The notes: a model not told the origin generated them from the sequence alone. A stretch of DNA of 32,033 nucleotides from Lachnospiraceae bacterium (GCA_024681775.1 JAILAF010000001.1:1-32033); one strand, 5' to 3'; positions 1 through 9,470 are shown, numbered from the stretch's first letter. A program made the numbers and translations.

Positions 1-137
1 GGCCAAGGGTTTGCCTACAGCTTCCTTCAGATTCCACCTCACGATGGACACCCTTGCTGTTCAGCTATGTACTTCGTCGTTGCCTACGCGTACTCGGGAC
101 TTTCACCCGTTAGAGCGCGCCCATGGCGCGCAAACAC
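1..137 (-). mobile_element. Group IIC intron, 5' part of domain I (runs off the window)
   Basis: Read on the minus strand from 137, the sequence starts GTGTTTGCGCGCC, then has CATGGGCGCGCTCTAACGGG, GAAAGTCCCG, CAAGGGTGTCC, GGTGGAATCTGAAGGAAGC and GGCAAACC in that order. This order and spacing match, from memory, the start of the Oceanobacillus iheyensis group IIC intron (GUGUGCC, CAUGGGUGC, GGGUGAGAGUCCCG, CAAGGGUGUCC, GGAAUCUGAAGGAAGC, GGCAAACC). The likely 5' splice site is at 137/138, immediately after the T run of the guaB terminator. IIC introns are known to insert behind terminator hairpins. The remaining domains and any maturase gene lie outside the window, so completeness cannot be judged. 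Confidence 0.78.
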
Positions 138-166
138 AAAAACGGGAGACGTTTTGACGTCTCCCG
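138..166 (-). terminator. Rho-independent terminator of guaB, also the intron target
   Basis: The arms 143-152 and 157-166 form a perfect 10-bp stem with a 4-nt loop. On the minus strand the hairpin is followed by TTTTT (142-138). It lies about 40 bases after the guaB stop codon. The T run ends exactly where the group IIC intron begins, so this hairpin is both terminator and insertion site. Confidence 0.88.
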
Positions 167-207
167 CTCCTTGCATTTTTTTGTATCCCTCCGGGGAAAA
201 ATCGGAT

Positions 208-1692
<1,485 letters not shown>

Positions 1693-1731
1693 TCAATGAT
1701 CGGGTCGAAATTTTATTAAAAATTTCTAACT

Positions 1732-1760
1732 AAATTACCAACTATTTCGGGCAATGTCAA
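1732..1760 (-). promoter_or_regulatory. Probable sigmaA promoter of guaB
   Basis: On the minus strand a perfect TTGACA (1760-1755) is followed after 17 bases by TAATTT (1737-1732). The -35 box is consensus and the -10 box is weak. The predicted transcript would have a leader of roughly 60 bases before the guaB ribosome binding site. Confidence 0.5.
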
Positions 1761-1820
1761 GGGCATTTTTCCTGCATAAATATTGAGCAAAAATACTTCC
1801 AAAGGGATCTGCACTCTCCC

Positions 1821-2318
1821 TTAGTCCGTAAAGACCTTTCTGGGAGACGCATTTTTCATGGCCTTGACCATGGCCTCGTTGGGGGAAAAGAGGATCTGCT
1901 TGTTCCCTTCGTAGTACATGATGTAACGCAGATCGGGCTTGTCCTCATAGCCGATGCTGTAATCCGTGGGCTTTGCCTGCTTTGCACCGAACTTCTCCAG
2001 CTGGTAAGAGTGCACGGGGGCAAAAACCTCCATCTTGTCCAGCTTGAAGGTGGCGACTCTCTTTCTCCGGGACTTGTTGTAGACCTTGTCCACGGTGACT
2101 TCCTTGTCCAGGTAGAGATATTCATACTCCACATCCGTAAACATGCTGACGATGTAGGCCCCGGTGCCTGTCAGGACCGCCAGGATCATGGCCCAGGTCC
2201 CCAGCCACATGCTGCCGATGAAAAAGAGGGCAGCCAGGGCGATGAGGAGCACCTTGCCGATCTTTGCCAGATAATTCGGTCTGCCCTTCACCAGACATTC
2301 CACATAACCTTCGTTCAT
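1821..2318 (-). CDS. Small membrane protein of unknown function
   Basis: The 165-residue product has two adjacent hydrophobic segments at about residues 19-60 (KVLLIALAALFFIGSMWLG and the following stretch), so it is probably a membrane hairpin. A hydrophilic C-terminal region of roughly 100 residues follows. That part is rich in charged beta-like stretches (EYEYLYLDKEVTVDKVYNKS), which could resemble a PH-like fold, but this is only an impression. It recalls an uncharacterised Lachnospiraceae family (possibly DUF6106), named from memory and not checked. The start has a clear GGAGGTACTTT before the ATG. It lies 32 bases behind the upstream membrane-protein gene and is probably co-transcribed with it. 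Confidence 0.7.
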   Translation of the reverse strand: MNEGYVECLVKGRPNYLAKIGKVLLIALAALFFIGSMWLGTWAMILAVLTGTGAYIVSMFTDVEYEYLYLDKEVTVDKVYNKSRRKRVATFKLDKMEVFAPVHSYQLEKFGAKQAKPTDYSIGYEDKPDLRYIMYYEGNKQILFSPNEAMVKAMKNASPRKVFTD

Positions 2319-2350
2319 AAAGTACCTCCAATGATTTCATATTTATTCAT

Positions 2351-3112
2351 TTATTCATTCAGATCCCGCAAAAGAAAAGCAACAAACTCCTCTGCCATAT
2401 CAGACCGTTTGGAAGTGGCCAGGACCCCCACATACAAAGGTCCCTCCTCCCGGAAGACTACGGCGCCGTCCAGGGTCTTACACTCCTTCAGTGCCAGTCC
2501 CGCAGCCACCGGCTCCTGCATCTTCGAAGGATCCAAAGGATCCGGCATCTCCTCCGCAGGGACCTCTTCTCCCTGCTCCGACGCCTCCTTGGACCTGCGC
2601 AGGAAAGCCAGGTCGATGTAATAGATCTGCCCGGTGGAGACCAGCTCCTCATATACCGCAGGATCCAGATATTCCGCGGGATCCACGCAGACCTCCTGAT
2701 AGGCATAGGCAGCAAAATAATCATTTTTCGAGATCAGCACGTCCAGATCTCCGGAGTAGATCAGCGCAGCCATCTTCTGGACGCCCACCATGGTCTCCTC
2801 GCTCTGTTCGCTCATGCTCAGGTAGATTGTATCGTCAAATTGAAAAGCTTCCTTCTTCAGGTCCGTGCCGGTCAGCGCCGCAAAGGGTTCCGTCAGCACC
2901 GCATCCTTGCCGTCCAGCAGGGTGGCATTCACAAAGGCGGTGTAGAGGACCGTAGTCTTCAGGGTCGCAAAATGGTGGATCAGGGAAATGACGGTGATCA
3001 GCGCTACGACAACAGCGAAGGCGTGCCATTTGTAATAACCGAAGTAATACGCAAAACGTTCTTTAAAAGGGCGGTTTTTGATCTCCTCCCGCTCCTCTTT
3101 GAATTCATCCAT
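2351..3112 (-). CDS. Single-pass membrane protein of unknown function
   Basis: The product is about 253 residues: a charged N-terminus (MDEFKEEREEIKNRPFKERF), one hydrophobic segment near residues 27-47 (AVVVALITVISLIHH) and a long domain probably outside the membrane. The soluble part resembles the periplasmic-binding-like proteins often annotated as hypothetical in Lachnospiraceae, but I do not recognise a family. The reading frame extends upstream to 3196, but a good promoter at 3165-3193 makes that start impossible. ATG 3112 is 17 bases from GGAGG. An in-frame TTG at 3121 has better spacing (8 bases) and may be the true start. It is the first gene of a pair with 1821-2318. Confidence 0.68.
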   Translation of the reverse strand: MDEFKEEREEIKNRPFKERFAYYFGYYKWHAFAVVVALITVISLIHHFATLKTTVLYTAFVNATLLDGKDAVLTEPFAALTGTDLKKEAFQFDDTIYLSMSEQSEETMVGVQKMAALIYSGDLDVLISKNDYFAAYAYQEVCVDPAEYLDPAVYEELVSTGQIYYIDLAFLRRSKEASEQGEEVPAEEMPDPLDPSKMQEPVAAGLALKECKTLDGAVVFREEGPLYVGVLATSKRSDMAEEFVAFLLRDLNE

Positions 3113-3164
3113 CAAAGCCAAAACAAGTACCTCCGAAGGCCGTTTCGGAACGACCTTTCCCCGT

Positions 3165-3193
3165 ATTATATCAGTTTTCGAAAGGGGAGTGAA
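3165..3193 (-). promoter_or_regulatory. Extended -10 promoter for the 3112-1821 gene pair
   Basis: On the minus strand TTCACT (3193-3188) is followed after 17 bases by TATAAT (3170-3165), and the -10 box carries the TGA extension (TGATATAAT). Transcription would start near 3158, which limits the start codon of the downstream gene to about 3121 or 3112. Confidence 0.65.
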
Positions 3194-3222
3194 CAACTAT
3201 TTTCGCCGCCTTCTCCCCGGTG

Positions 3223-3228
3223 TATAAT
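3223..3228 (+). promoter_or_regulatory. Possible -10 box of the first Nudix gene
   Basis: A consensus TATAAT lies 38 bases before the start codon of the Nudix gene. No convincing -35 box is seen 17 bases upstream (TTTTCG). It would form a divergent promoter pair with the minus-strand promoter at 3165-3193. Confidence 0.35.
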
Positions 3229-3265
3229 GGTAAGTGACAGCGCATCTGCCGGGAAAGGAATGCCT

Positions 3266-3829
3266 ATGGAACAGCAGAAAGATCCTCTCGCCTGGGAGGA
3301 GATCGAAACGGAGCACATCGTACAGGATCAGTGGATCGACTTCCGCAGAACCACCTACCGGTATCCGGACGGACGGGTCTTTGCCCCCTTCTACAGCTAC
3401 ACCAAAAGGGACTACGTCGTCATCGTCGCCTCGGACGAAGCAGGGCGTTATCTCTGCGTGCGCCAGTTCCGTCAGGGCATCCGCGCCGTCACCACGGAAT
3501 TCCCCGCAGGGGGCATAGAAAAGGACGCGGAGGGGCATTCCGAGGATATCCTGGAAGCAGCCAGGCGGGAGCTCCTGGAGGAGACCGGATACGCATCCGA
3601 TGAATGGAAGCATCTCCTGAGCATCCCCTCGCACCCCACCATCTCCGACAATTACGCCCATTTCTTCGTGGCCCGGAACTGCCGGAAGGTGGCGGACCAG
3701 TCCCTGGACGAGACGGAGGTGTTAAACATCCTGCACTATACCGCCGCCCAGATCGAGGACCTCATCGCCCGGGGAGACTTCCAGCAGCCGGATCATGTGG
3801 CGGCCTGGCTCCTGTCCTTACGCAGATAA
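3266..3829 (+). CDS. Nudix hydrolase, ADP-ribose pyrophosphatase type
   Basis: Nudix enzymes of this type hydrolyse ADP-ribose or related nucleotide-sugar diphosphates to AMP and a sugar phosphate. The 187-residue product has the Nudix core EAARRELLEETGY at about residues 97-109, preceded by PAGGIEK as in ADP-ribose pyrophosphatases. The spacing between the Gly and the first Glu is about four residues longer than the GX5EX7REUXEEXGU consensus (GGIEKDAEGHSED), a small loop insertion. The start is chosen at 3266 because AAAGGA sits six bases upstream; an ATG at 3260 in the same frame overlaps that site. It is a single plus-strand gene with its own terminator. Confidence 0.85.
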   Translation: MEQQKDPLAWEEIETEHIVQDQWIDFRRTTYRYPDGRVFAPFYSYTKRDYVVIVASDEAGRYLCVRQFRQGIRAVTTEFPAGGIEKDAEGHSEDILEAARRELLEETGYASDEWKHLLSIPSHPTISDNYAHFFVARNCRKVADQSLDETEVLNILHYTAAQIEDLIARGDFQQPDHVAAWLLSLRR

Positions 3830-3874
3830 ACCTGCGGTGGGGCAGCGCGCGGACAAGCCCCTTACAAACGCAAG

Positions 3875-3911
3875 GAAGCAGCTCCGGAATCCTCCGGAAC
3901 TGCTTCTTTTT
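3875..3911 (+). terminator. Rho-independent terminator of the first Nudix gene
   Basis: The arms 3875-3888 and 3893-3906 (GAAGCAGCTCCGGA against TCCGGAACTGCTTC) form a 14-bp stem with one imperfect pair and a 4-nt loop. It runs into a T tract up to 3911 on the plus strand. It separates the plus-strand Nudix gene from the convergent fsa gene. Confidence 0.85.
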
Positions 3912-3979
3912 GGTTAGCTTTCGGGTTTTTTCTTTGATCTTTCCGTTCTTGAGAAATCTTCTCAGTTCAGATCCCGGAA

Positions 3980-4633
3980 TCACTCACCGAAAACAGCCTT
4001 GTAATCCTTCTGGAACTTCTCGATGCCGGCATCGGTCAGAGGGTGACCTATCATCTGCTTGATGACACCGAAGGGAACGGTTGCGATGTCAGCGCCTGCC
4101 AGTGCACAGTCGGTCACATGGATGGGATTGCGGACGGATGCGCTGATGATCTGGGTATCGATATCGCTGACAGCGAAGATATCGGAGATCTCACGGATCA
4201 GATCCACACCTCTCTGGGAGATGTCATCCAGTCTGCCCAGGAAGGGAGATACGTAGGTAGCACCTGCTCTTGCAGCCAGAAGTGCCTGGTTTGCGGTGAA
4301 GATCAGGGTGACATTGACCTTGATGCCTTCGGAGGTCAGGACCTTGGTAGCCTTCAGGCCTTCTGCGGTCATGGGGATCTTAACGACCATGTTGGGATGG
4401 ATCTTGGCGATCTCGCGGCCTTCCTTGATCATACCTTCCGCATCCACGGTGGTCGCCTTGACTTCGCCGCTGATGGGGCCGTCAACGATGGAGGTGATCT
4501 CCTTGATGACCTCGCCAAAATCTCTGCCGGACTTTGCGATCAGGGAGGGATTGGTGGTAACGCCACAGATCACGCCCATGTCGTTTGCTTCCCGGATCTC
4601 GTCTACATTAGCTGTGTCGATGAAAAAACGCAT
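3980..4633 (-). CDS. fsa: Fructose-6-phosphate aldolase / small transaldolase
   Basis: The 217-residue product belongs to the short transaldolase subfamily (TalC/MipB/Fsa), which either transfers dihydroxyacetone units in the pentose phosphate pathway or cleaves fructose 6-phosphate. The start [13 protein letters not shown], the TTNPSL motif at residues 26-31 and VVKIPMT with the Schiff-base Lys85 are all typical. [11 protein letters not shown] follows near 127. Length and motifs fit the family, but sequence alone does not separate aldolase from transaldolase. The start at 4633 is supported by AAAAGGAGAATCTG upstream; the longer frame to 4753 runs into the promoter. The gene follows the kinase gene but has its own promoter. 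Confidence 0.9.
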   Translation of the reverse strand: MRFFIDTANVDEIREANDMGVICGVTTNPSLIAKSGRDFGEVIKEITSIVDGPISGEVKATTVDAEGMIKEGREIAKIHPNMVVKIPMTAEGLKATKVLTSEGIKVNVTLIFTANQALLAARAGATYVSPFLGRLDDISQRGVDLIREISDIFAVSDIDTQIISASVRNPIHVTDCALAGADIATVPFGVIKQMIGHPLTDAGIEKFQKDYKAVFGE

Positions 4634-4668
4634 ATCAGATTCTCCTTTTCCAAATACGCCGCCTCTTC

Positions 4669-4700
4669 GTTTGGCGATGCTTCCTTTACGACCGCCAAAC
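4669..4700 (-). other. Stem-loop in the fsa leader
   Basis: GTTTGGCG (4669-4676) and CGCCAAAC (4693-4700) form a perfect 8-bp stem with a 16-nt loop. It lies between the predicted transcription start (near 4718) and the fsa ribosome binding site. There is no T run behind it. It could affect mRNA stability or translation; the role is unknown. Confidence 0.4.
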
Positions 4701-4724
4701 CCGGACGTTTCCATTTCAGATAAC

Positions 4725-4753
4725 AGTATAGTCACAGGATCGCATTTTGACAA
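4725..4753 (-). promoter_or_regulatory. Probable sigmaA promoter of fsa
   Basis: On the minus strand TTGTCA (4753-4748) is followed after exactly 17 bases by TATACT (4730-4725). Each box has five of six consensus positions. It lies just behind the stop codon of the kinase gene, so fsa can be transcribed independently of the long upstream operon. Confidence 0.68.
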
Positions 4754-4765
4754 ATCAAAAAATCT

Positions 4766-5611
4766 TCACAATTTCACATTTTTTGTGTACAAAATGTCTC
4801 CCTCCAGTCCGTACCGCCCCGCCAGCTCCTTCGAAGCCGCCTTTTCCATGCGGCGGTAAGCCCCGGGAGATGCGGTGACGATGTCCATGAGCCGCTGCAG
4901 GACGCCCAGCATGTCCGGGATCCGCTCCTCCCCCGCGGGCCGCAGGCAGTCCTCGATGAGGAGCTCTAAGCAGGCGCTGCAGGAAGGATCCACGCTCCGG
5001 AGGCTCTCCGGCTCTCCGCCCAGGGGATTTTCCCCCGTCAGCAGGTAGTGGAGCAGCAGGCCGAAGGCGTAGACATCGCTGTAGGCACCGGCCGTCTCCG
5101 GGGCTGAGAACTGCTCCGGCGCACTGGCGCCCGGGGTCCCGGCCCTGCTTCTCCCCGCTTCGCTTAAGAAGCAGGCGCTGCCCAGGTCTGTGAGGCGCAC
5201 GTTTCCGTCGGGCTGCAGGATCAGATTCTCCGCCTTCAGATCCCGGAAGAGGACCGTGCCGTCCTTCTCCTGGAGCCAGGCCAGCCCGTCTGCGATCTGC
5301 AATGCCAGCCGCACGGCGTCCGTCTGTCCGAAGCCCCGGCGGTCATCCAGCACCACATCCAGGGGCGTGCCGTAGAGGTACTCCATCAGGATGTAATATT
5401 TCCCGTCCTCCTCACCGCTCTCTTCCGGTTTCGGGAAGAGGGGGTGGTCCGCCAGCTGCAGGAACCTGCATTCCTTCTCCCAGACGCTGCGGTTCTCCAT
5501 CACCTTCAGTGCGTAATTTACGCCGGTTTTTTTCTCCTTCAGCCGGTACACCTTCCCGAAGGCACCTTCGCCTGCGGGGACCGGCGCTTCAAAGCGATCC
5601 TCGAAATTCAT
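4766..5611 (-). CDS. Serine/threonine protein kinase (Hanks type), cytosolic
   Basis: The 281-residue product is a compact eukaryotic-like kinase domain. The glycine loop AGEGAFGKV is at 13-21, the ATP lysine is in YALK (Lys36), and the alpha-C glutamate is probably Glu45 or Glu47. The catalytic loop FRDLKAEN has Asp124, Lys126 and Asn129, with Phe in place of the usual His. The metal-binding loop is DLG (142-144) instead of DFG, and the APE motif is at 164-166. All catalytic residues needed for activity are present. There is no transmembrane helix and there are no PASTA repeats, so it is not a PrkC/Stk1-type lipid II sensor. The start at 5611 is fixed by CAGGAGGAAAG. It follows the PP2C-like gene by about 75 bases, suggesting a working pair. 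Confidence 0.88.
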   Translation of the reverse strand: MNFEDRFEAPVPAGEGAFGKVYRLKEKKTGVNYALKVMENRSVWEKECRFLQLADHPLFPKPEESGEEDGKYYILMEYLYGTPLDVVLDDRRGFGQTDAVRLALQIADGLAWLQEKDGTVLFRDLKAENLILQPDGNVRLTDLGSACFLSEAGRSRAGTPGASAPEQFSAPETAGAYSDVYAFGLLLHYLLTGENPLGGEPESLRSVDPSCSACLELLIEDCLRPAGEERIPDMLGVLQRLMDIVTASPGAYRRMEKAASKELAGRYGLEGDILYTKNVKL

Positions 5612-5686
5612 CTTTCCTCCTGTGTCTGCTTTCCGGGGATGCGGCAAGGCTGCCGCCCTTCCTCCGCGCGGAATGCAGTGTTTTCT

Positions 5687-6253
5687 TCAGCGGGCGGTGA
5701 ACGCCAGGATCCGTCCGGAGCCTGCCGCATTTTCCTCTCCGCTGACCAGCGTTTTTGCCAGCGCTTCCGCCAGCTTCTCCAGGGCTTCCGCGCTCTCCGG
5801 CGCCGGGCCCTCGAGCAGTGCCTGCACCCTCTCCCGTTCCGTCAGGTCTCCCTCGCAGACAAAGAGCAGGTTATCGCTCTCCGCAAGGCAGCTCAGCTCT
5901 CCCCCGCCGGACAGCAGGCAGGCGGGACGCCTTTTTCCGAAGACCCGCTGCACCTGGTACAGGGAAAAACCCTCCCCGCAGAAAAGGTACAGCGCCTCTC
6001 CGGCGCACAAAAATCCTGCGGACGCTGCGGGAAGCAGCTCCCGGAAGGCGTCTGCCAGGGCAGGCAGGCGCGATGCTCCTCCCTCGGATAAGGCAGGCAC
6101 CATTTTCCCTGCGAAAAATGCGGAAAGCGCCGCACTCCTGGGGCCCTCCTTCCAGAGGACACCCAGCGCTGCGGGCAGATCCATGCTTTTGATCCGGGCC
6201 TGCTGCAGCAGCAAGTGCTGCGCCCCGGGATTCCATGCGGTGAAATATTCCAT
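5687..6253 (-). CDS. Degenerate PP2C-like protein, possible partner of the kinase
   Basis: I do not recognise the 188-residue product with certainty. Its C-terminal half (GGGELSCLAESDNLLFVCEG, then DLTERERVQALL, then an alanine-rich helix and a final GSGRILAFTAR) follows the layout of the end of PP2C phosphatases, which usually reads LLLCSDGLT, a helical stretch, then DNITVIVV. The metal-binding aspartate motifs (DGMGG and the final DN) are missing, so if it is a PP2C relative it is probably a pseudophosphatase. There is no signal peptide or membrane segment. The start at 6253 is chosen because the frame above it overlaps rseP. No strong ribosome binding site is visible, so coupling to rseP, which ends 25 bases upstream, is likely. 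The gene lies directly before a Ser/Thr kinase. Confidence 0.55.
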   Translation of the reverse strand: MEYFTAWNPGAQHLLLQQARIKSMDLPAALGVLWKEGPRSAALSAFFAGKMVPALSEGGASRLPALADAFRELLPAASAGFLCAGEALYLFCGEGFSLYQVQRVFGKRRPACLLSGGGELSCLAESDNLLFVCEGDLTERERVQALLEGPAPESAEALEKLAEALAKTLVSGEENAAGSGRILAFTAR

Positions 6254-6278
6254 AGACTTTCTGACGGCCGGAGACGGA

Positions 6279-7337
6279 TCACCAGCCGAAGATGTTGCGC
6301 AGATCGTTAAAGAAAACAATGACGACCAAAACCATAAAAAACATCATGCCGATAAAGTGGACCATGCCCTCCTTTTCCGGCGGTACGGGCTTGCCGCGGA
6401 GGATCTCCAGAAGGATGAAAACGAGACGCCCCCCGTCCAGCGCAGGGATGGGAAGGAGATTTAAGATCCCCAGGTTGATGGTCAGCATCAGGGCGATGTT
6501 CAGCATGTTGACCACGACAGTGCTCATGCCGTAGGCGGAGGCTTCCTCGTAGGTCTTCCCCACCACGTTCACGGCGATGCCCACGGGGCCCGCCACATCC
6601 TGCCGTTCTACTTTGCCGTGGAACAGCATCCGCAGGCTGGCGTAGGTGGCCTTGAAATTGTACCGCACCTCGTACCAGGCGTACTTGAAATAATCGGTGC
6701 CCTTCAGCTCCACGAAATCCGCATTGGAGATCCCCAGCATGTACCTGCCGTACTGCGGATCGTATTTCGGCGTGATGGTAGTGACCTGACGGACCCCGTC
6801 CCTTTCGTAGGCCAGGAGGATCTCCCCGCCGTCGGAGGTCAGGTTGTAGAGGGTGATGTCCTCATAAAGGCAGACCCGGTTGCCGTTCATTGCCAGGATC
6901 CGGTCTCCCGCCTGCAGTCCCGCCTCCTCCGCGGCGCTGCCGGGGAGGACTTCCGTAGCCACGGGGTCACGGACCGCGATCTGACAGATCATGAGGAAGG
7001 CCAGCAGAAAGCCCAGGATCACATTAAACAGCGGGCCTGCCAGCACAGTGGCCAGACGGCTCCAGGGACTCGCCTTCAGGAAGGAGCCTTCACCGGGCTC
7101 CTCTCCCGCCTCCAGGGCCAGGCCGTCCTGTCCCTCAAAGACACAGGCGCCCCCCAGAGGGAGCAGCTTCCAGGAGTATTTGGTACCGCCCTTCTCAAAA
7201 TGAAACAGGGTAGGGCCGAAGCCCACGTAGAATTCCAGCACGTGGATCCCGGAAGCCCTGGCGATGATGTAATGCCCGAACTCGTGGGAAATGACCACAA
7301 CGCTGAAGATCAGCAAAAACCAGATCAAGCTTGCCAT
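6279..7337 (-). CDS. rseP: RseP-family site-2 intramembrane metalloprotease
   Basis: This membrane zinc protease cuts transmembrane substrates such as anti-sigma factors or remnant signal peptides. The 352-residue product has the zinc motif HEFGH at residues 18-22 within the first membrane helix. A PDZ domain lies at about 124-200 (LPGSAAEEAGLQAGDRILAMNG), and the second metal motif NLLPIPALDGG has Asp301. A C-terminal membrane segment ends the protein. The gene overlaps the end of dxr by 13 bases, as is usual for the dxr-rseP pair, and belongs to the pyrH-to-rseP operon. Confidence 0.95.
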   Translation of the reverse strand: MASLIWFLLIFSVVVISHEFGHYIIARASGIHVLEFYVGFGPTLFHFEKGGTKYSWKLLPLGGACVFEGQDGLALEAGEEPGEGSFLKASPWSRLATVLAGPLFNVILGFLLAFLMICQIAVRDPVATEVLPGSAAEEAGLQAGDRILAMNGNRVCLYEDITLYNLTSDGGEILLAYERDGVRQVTTITPKYDPQYGRYMLGISNADFVELKGTDYFKYAWYEVRYNFKATYASLRMLFHGKVERQDVAGPVGIAVNVVGKTYEEASAYGMSTVVVNMLNIALMLTINLGILNLLPIPALDGGRLVFILLEILRGKPVPPEKEGMVHFIGMMFFMVLVVIVFFNDLRNIFGW

Positions 7338-8515
7338 AAAGACTTTACCTCTTCCTCCGCCGCAAGGATCTGCGAAACGGTAGGATTTTCAATTTTTTTA
7401 TGCCGCTCCATGGAGCGACGGATCCTCTCATAGATCTGGAGGAATCCGATCCTGTGATCCAGGAAATCCGCCACTGCCAGCTCGTTCGCCGCATTGAAAA
7501 CGGTGGGCATGCTGCCGCCCTCTTTGCCGGCGCGCAGGGCCAGGGCCAGTCCCTCGAAGGTCTCGGGGTCGGGCCGCTCAAAGGTGAGACTCTGCACCGC
7601 AAAAAGGTCCAGCTTCGGCGTATCCATGGGTCTGCGGTCGGGATAGAAAAGCGCGTACTCGATGGGAAGCTTCATGTCGGGGGTCCCCATCTGTCCGATG
7701 ACGGCGCCGTCCACGAACTCCACCGCGGAATGCAGGATGCTCTGGGGATGGACCAGCACGGTGATGCGGTCCAGGGGCACGTCAAAAAGCCACCCGGCCT
7801 CCATCACTTCCAGTCCCTTGTTGACCAGGGTGGCGGAGTCGATGGTGATCTTCCGGCCCATGTTCCAGTTGGGATGCTTTAAGGCATCCTCCGGCTGCTT
7901 CTCCGCGAGCTGTATTTTCGTCATGCCGCGGAAGGGGCCGCCGGATGCGGTGAGGAGCACCCGGGAGATCCGGGACTTGGAAATCCCGGTGGGCACACCG
8001 CTCTCGGTCCCGGCAAGGGCTGCGTGGTCGCCGCCCTGCAGGCTCTGGAAAATGGCGGAATGCTCACTGTCCACAGGCAGGATCCGCACGCCCCGCTCTC
8101 TGGCCAGCGGCATGATGATATGCCCGGCACAGACCAGAGTCTCCTTGTTGGCCAGGGCGATGTCCTTGCCGCTCTCGATGGCGGCGATGGTGGGACGGAT
8201 ACCGATCATGCCCACAATGGCGGTGACCAGGGTATCATACCCCTCCAGAGATGCCATCTCCAGAAGGCCGTCCATACCGGAAAGGATCCGGACCGGGAGA
8301 TCGGAGACTCTGCTCCGCAGATCGGCTGCCGCCGCATCATCATACATGGCAGCCACCGAAGGGTGGAATTCCCGGATCTGTTTTTCCATGAGATCCGTGC
8401 TGGTGCCCGCAGCCAGAGCAACGACCTCCAACTCCGCGGGATTGGCCCGGACCACATCCAATGTCTGGGTACCGATGGAACCGGTGGAACCCAGGATCGC
8501 GATTTTTTTCTGCAT
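7325..8515 (-). CDS. dxr: 1-deoxy-D-xylulose 5-phosphate reductoisomerase
   Basis: This enzyme converts DXP to methylerythritol 4-phosphate with NADPH, the second step of the MEP isoprenoid pathway. The 396-residue product starts with the NADPH-binding loop GSTGSIG at residues 9-15. It has LANKETLV, the metal-binding VDSEHSA, the mobile loop GRKITIDSATLVNKGLE and HPQSILHS. Length is normal. The product feeds undecaprenyl phosphate synthesis by uppS in the same operon. The ATG at 8515 has only a weak purine-rich site (GAGAGACAGA). Confidence 0.97.
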   Translation of the reverse strand: MQKKIAILGSTGSIGTQTLDVVRANPAELEVVALAAGTSTDLMEKQIREFHPSVAAMYDDAAAADLRSRVSDLPVRILSGMDGLLEMASLEGYDTLVTAIVGMIGIRPTIAAIESGKDIALANKETLVCAGHIIMPLARERGVRILPVDSEHSAIFQSLQGGDHAALAGTESGVPTGISKSRISRVLLTASGGPFRGMTKIQLAEKQPEDALKHPNWNMGRKITIDSATLVNKGLEVMEAGWLFDVPLDRITVLVHPQSILHSAVEFVDGAVIGQMGTPDMKLPIEYALFYPDRRPMDTPKLDLFAVQSLTFERPDPETFEGLALALRAGKEGGSMPTVFNAANELAVADFLDHRIGFLQIYERIRRSMERHKKIENPTVSQILAAEEEVKSLWQA

Positions 8516-8593
8516 ATTCTGTCTCTCGTTCTGATCTGCTGATCAATTGATACTACGGAGGGCTTCCATTTTTGACTTTTGCCCCGGTATCAT

Positions 8594-9451
8594 CTACTTC
8601 ACAAAGAGCATGCACAGGATAAAGGTGGCAGGGGCCGTCATCAGAATGCTGTCAAAGCGGTCCATGATGCCCCCGTGTCCCGGGATCAGATGTCCGTAAT
8701 CCTTGATGCCGTGCTCCCGCTTTAAGGCGGATGCCGCCAGATCCCCCACCATGCTCATCACCGCCGCCACGGCGGCCACCAGGGAAAGGAGCAGCGGGAT
8801 CCGCAGGGAGGTCTGTCCCTCCACCACATTCACGTAAAAATACCCGTAGAGGAAGGCGAGGATCGAAGCCCCCAGGACGCCGCCGATGCAGCCCTCCAGG
8901 GACTTTTTGGGGCTCAGGACCGGGAAGATCTTGTGCTTTCCGATGAGCTTGCCCACGCAGTAGGCGCAGGTATCACATCCCCAGGCGCTGATGAGGATCA
9001 TCCAGACCATGGTCCGGTTCAGCTCTCTGGACATGAAGACGAAGCTCAGGAGCATGGGACAGTAGAAGAAGGAAAAAACGGTGGCGGACAGCTCCGCCAG
9101 CTTCACCTTCGGGAAGTTCACCACATAGATGGTAAGCATGGCCATCATGAACGCGCCGGTAACGATGACGGAGGGCACGATGTCCCCCGGGAAAAATCCC
9201 ATGACGGCATAGTAGCAGACAGTCGCCAGGATTCCGAAGAATTCCGGCTGGCTCAAAGCGCATTTGTGCATGGGCAGAAAGCTGCCGTCCGCCGCCAGCT
9301 TCCCTTCCGGATGGATGGTCCTGGTGAGCTCCAGAAAACCCACCAGCGCCGCAAAAAGGAGCAGCGCCAGCAAAAACCAGCCGCCCAGGACGAAGCCCGC
9401 CACCAGGAGCACCAGCAGTACGATGCCGCTCATCAGTCTGTTTAAAAACAT
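8594..9451 (-). CDS. cdsA: Phosphatidate cytidylyltransferase
   Basis: This membrane enzyme makes CDP-diacylglycerol from phosphatidic acid and CTP, the branch point of phospholipid synthesis. The 285-residue product is mostly hydrophobic with about seven or eight membrane segments. It ends with the CdsA signature (KDYGHLIPGHGGIMDRFDS, residues about 251-269). SPKKSLEGCIGG, a conserved motif before it, is also present. TTGGAGGGGAGACC precedes the ATG. It sits between uppS and dxr as in most Firmicutes. Confidence 0.96.
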   Translation of the reverse strand: MFLNRLMSGIVLLVLLVAGFVLGGWFLLALLLFAALVGFLELTRTIHPEGKLAADGSFLPMHKCALSQPEFFGILATVCYYAVMGFFPGDIVPSVIVTGAFMMAMLTIYVVNFPKVKLAELSATVFSFFYCPMLLSFVFMSRELNRTMVWMILISAWGCDTCAYCVGKLIGKHKIFPVLSPKKSLEGCIGGVLGASILAFLYGYFYVNVVEGQTSLRIPLLLSLVAAVAAVMSMVGDLAASALKREHGIKDYGHLIPGHGGIMDRFDSILMTAPATFILCMLFVK

Positions 9452-9470
9452 GGTCTCCCCTCCAAATTAA

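Noticed and set aside
4634-4753. N-terminal extension of the small transaldolase
   Set aside because: The extra 40 residues are not family-like and overlap the predicted promoter. A good ribosome binding site precedes the internal ATG at 4633.
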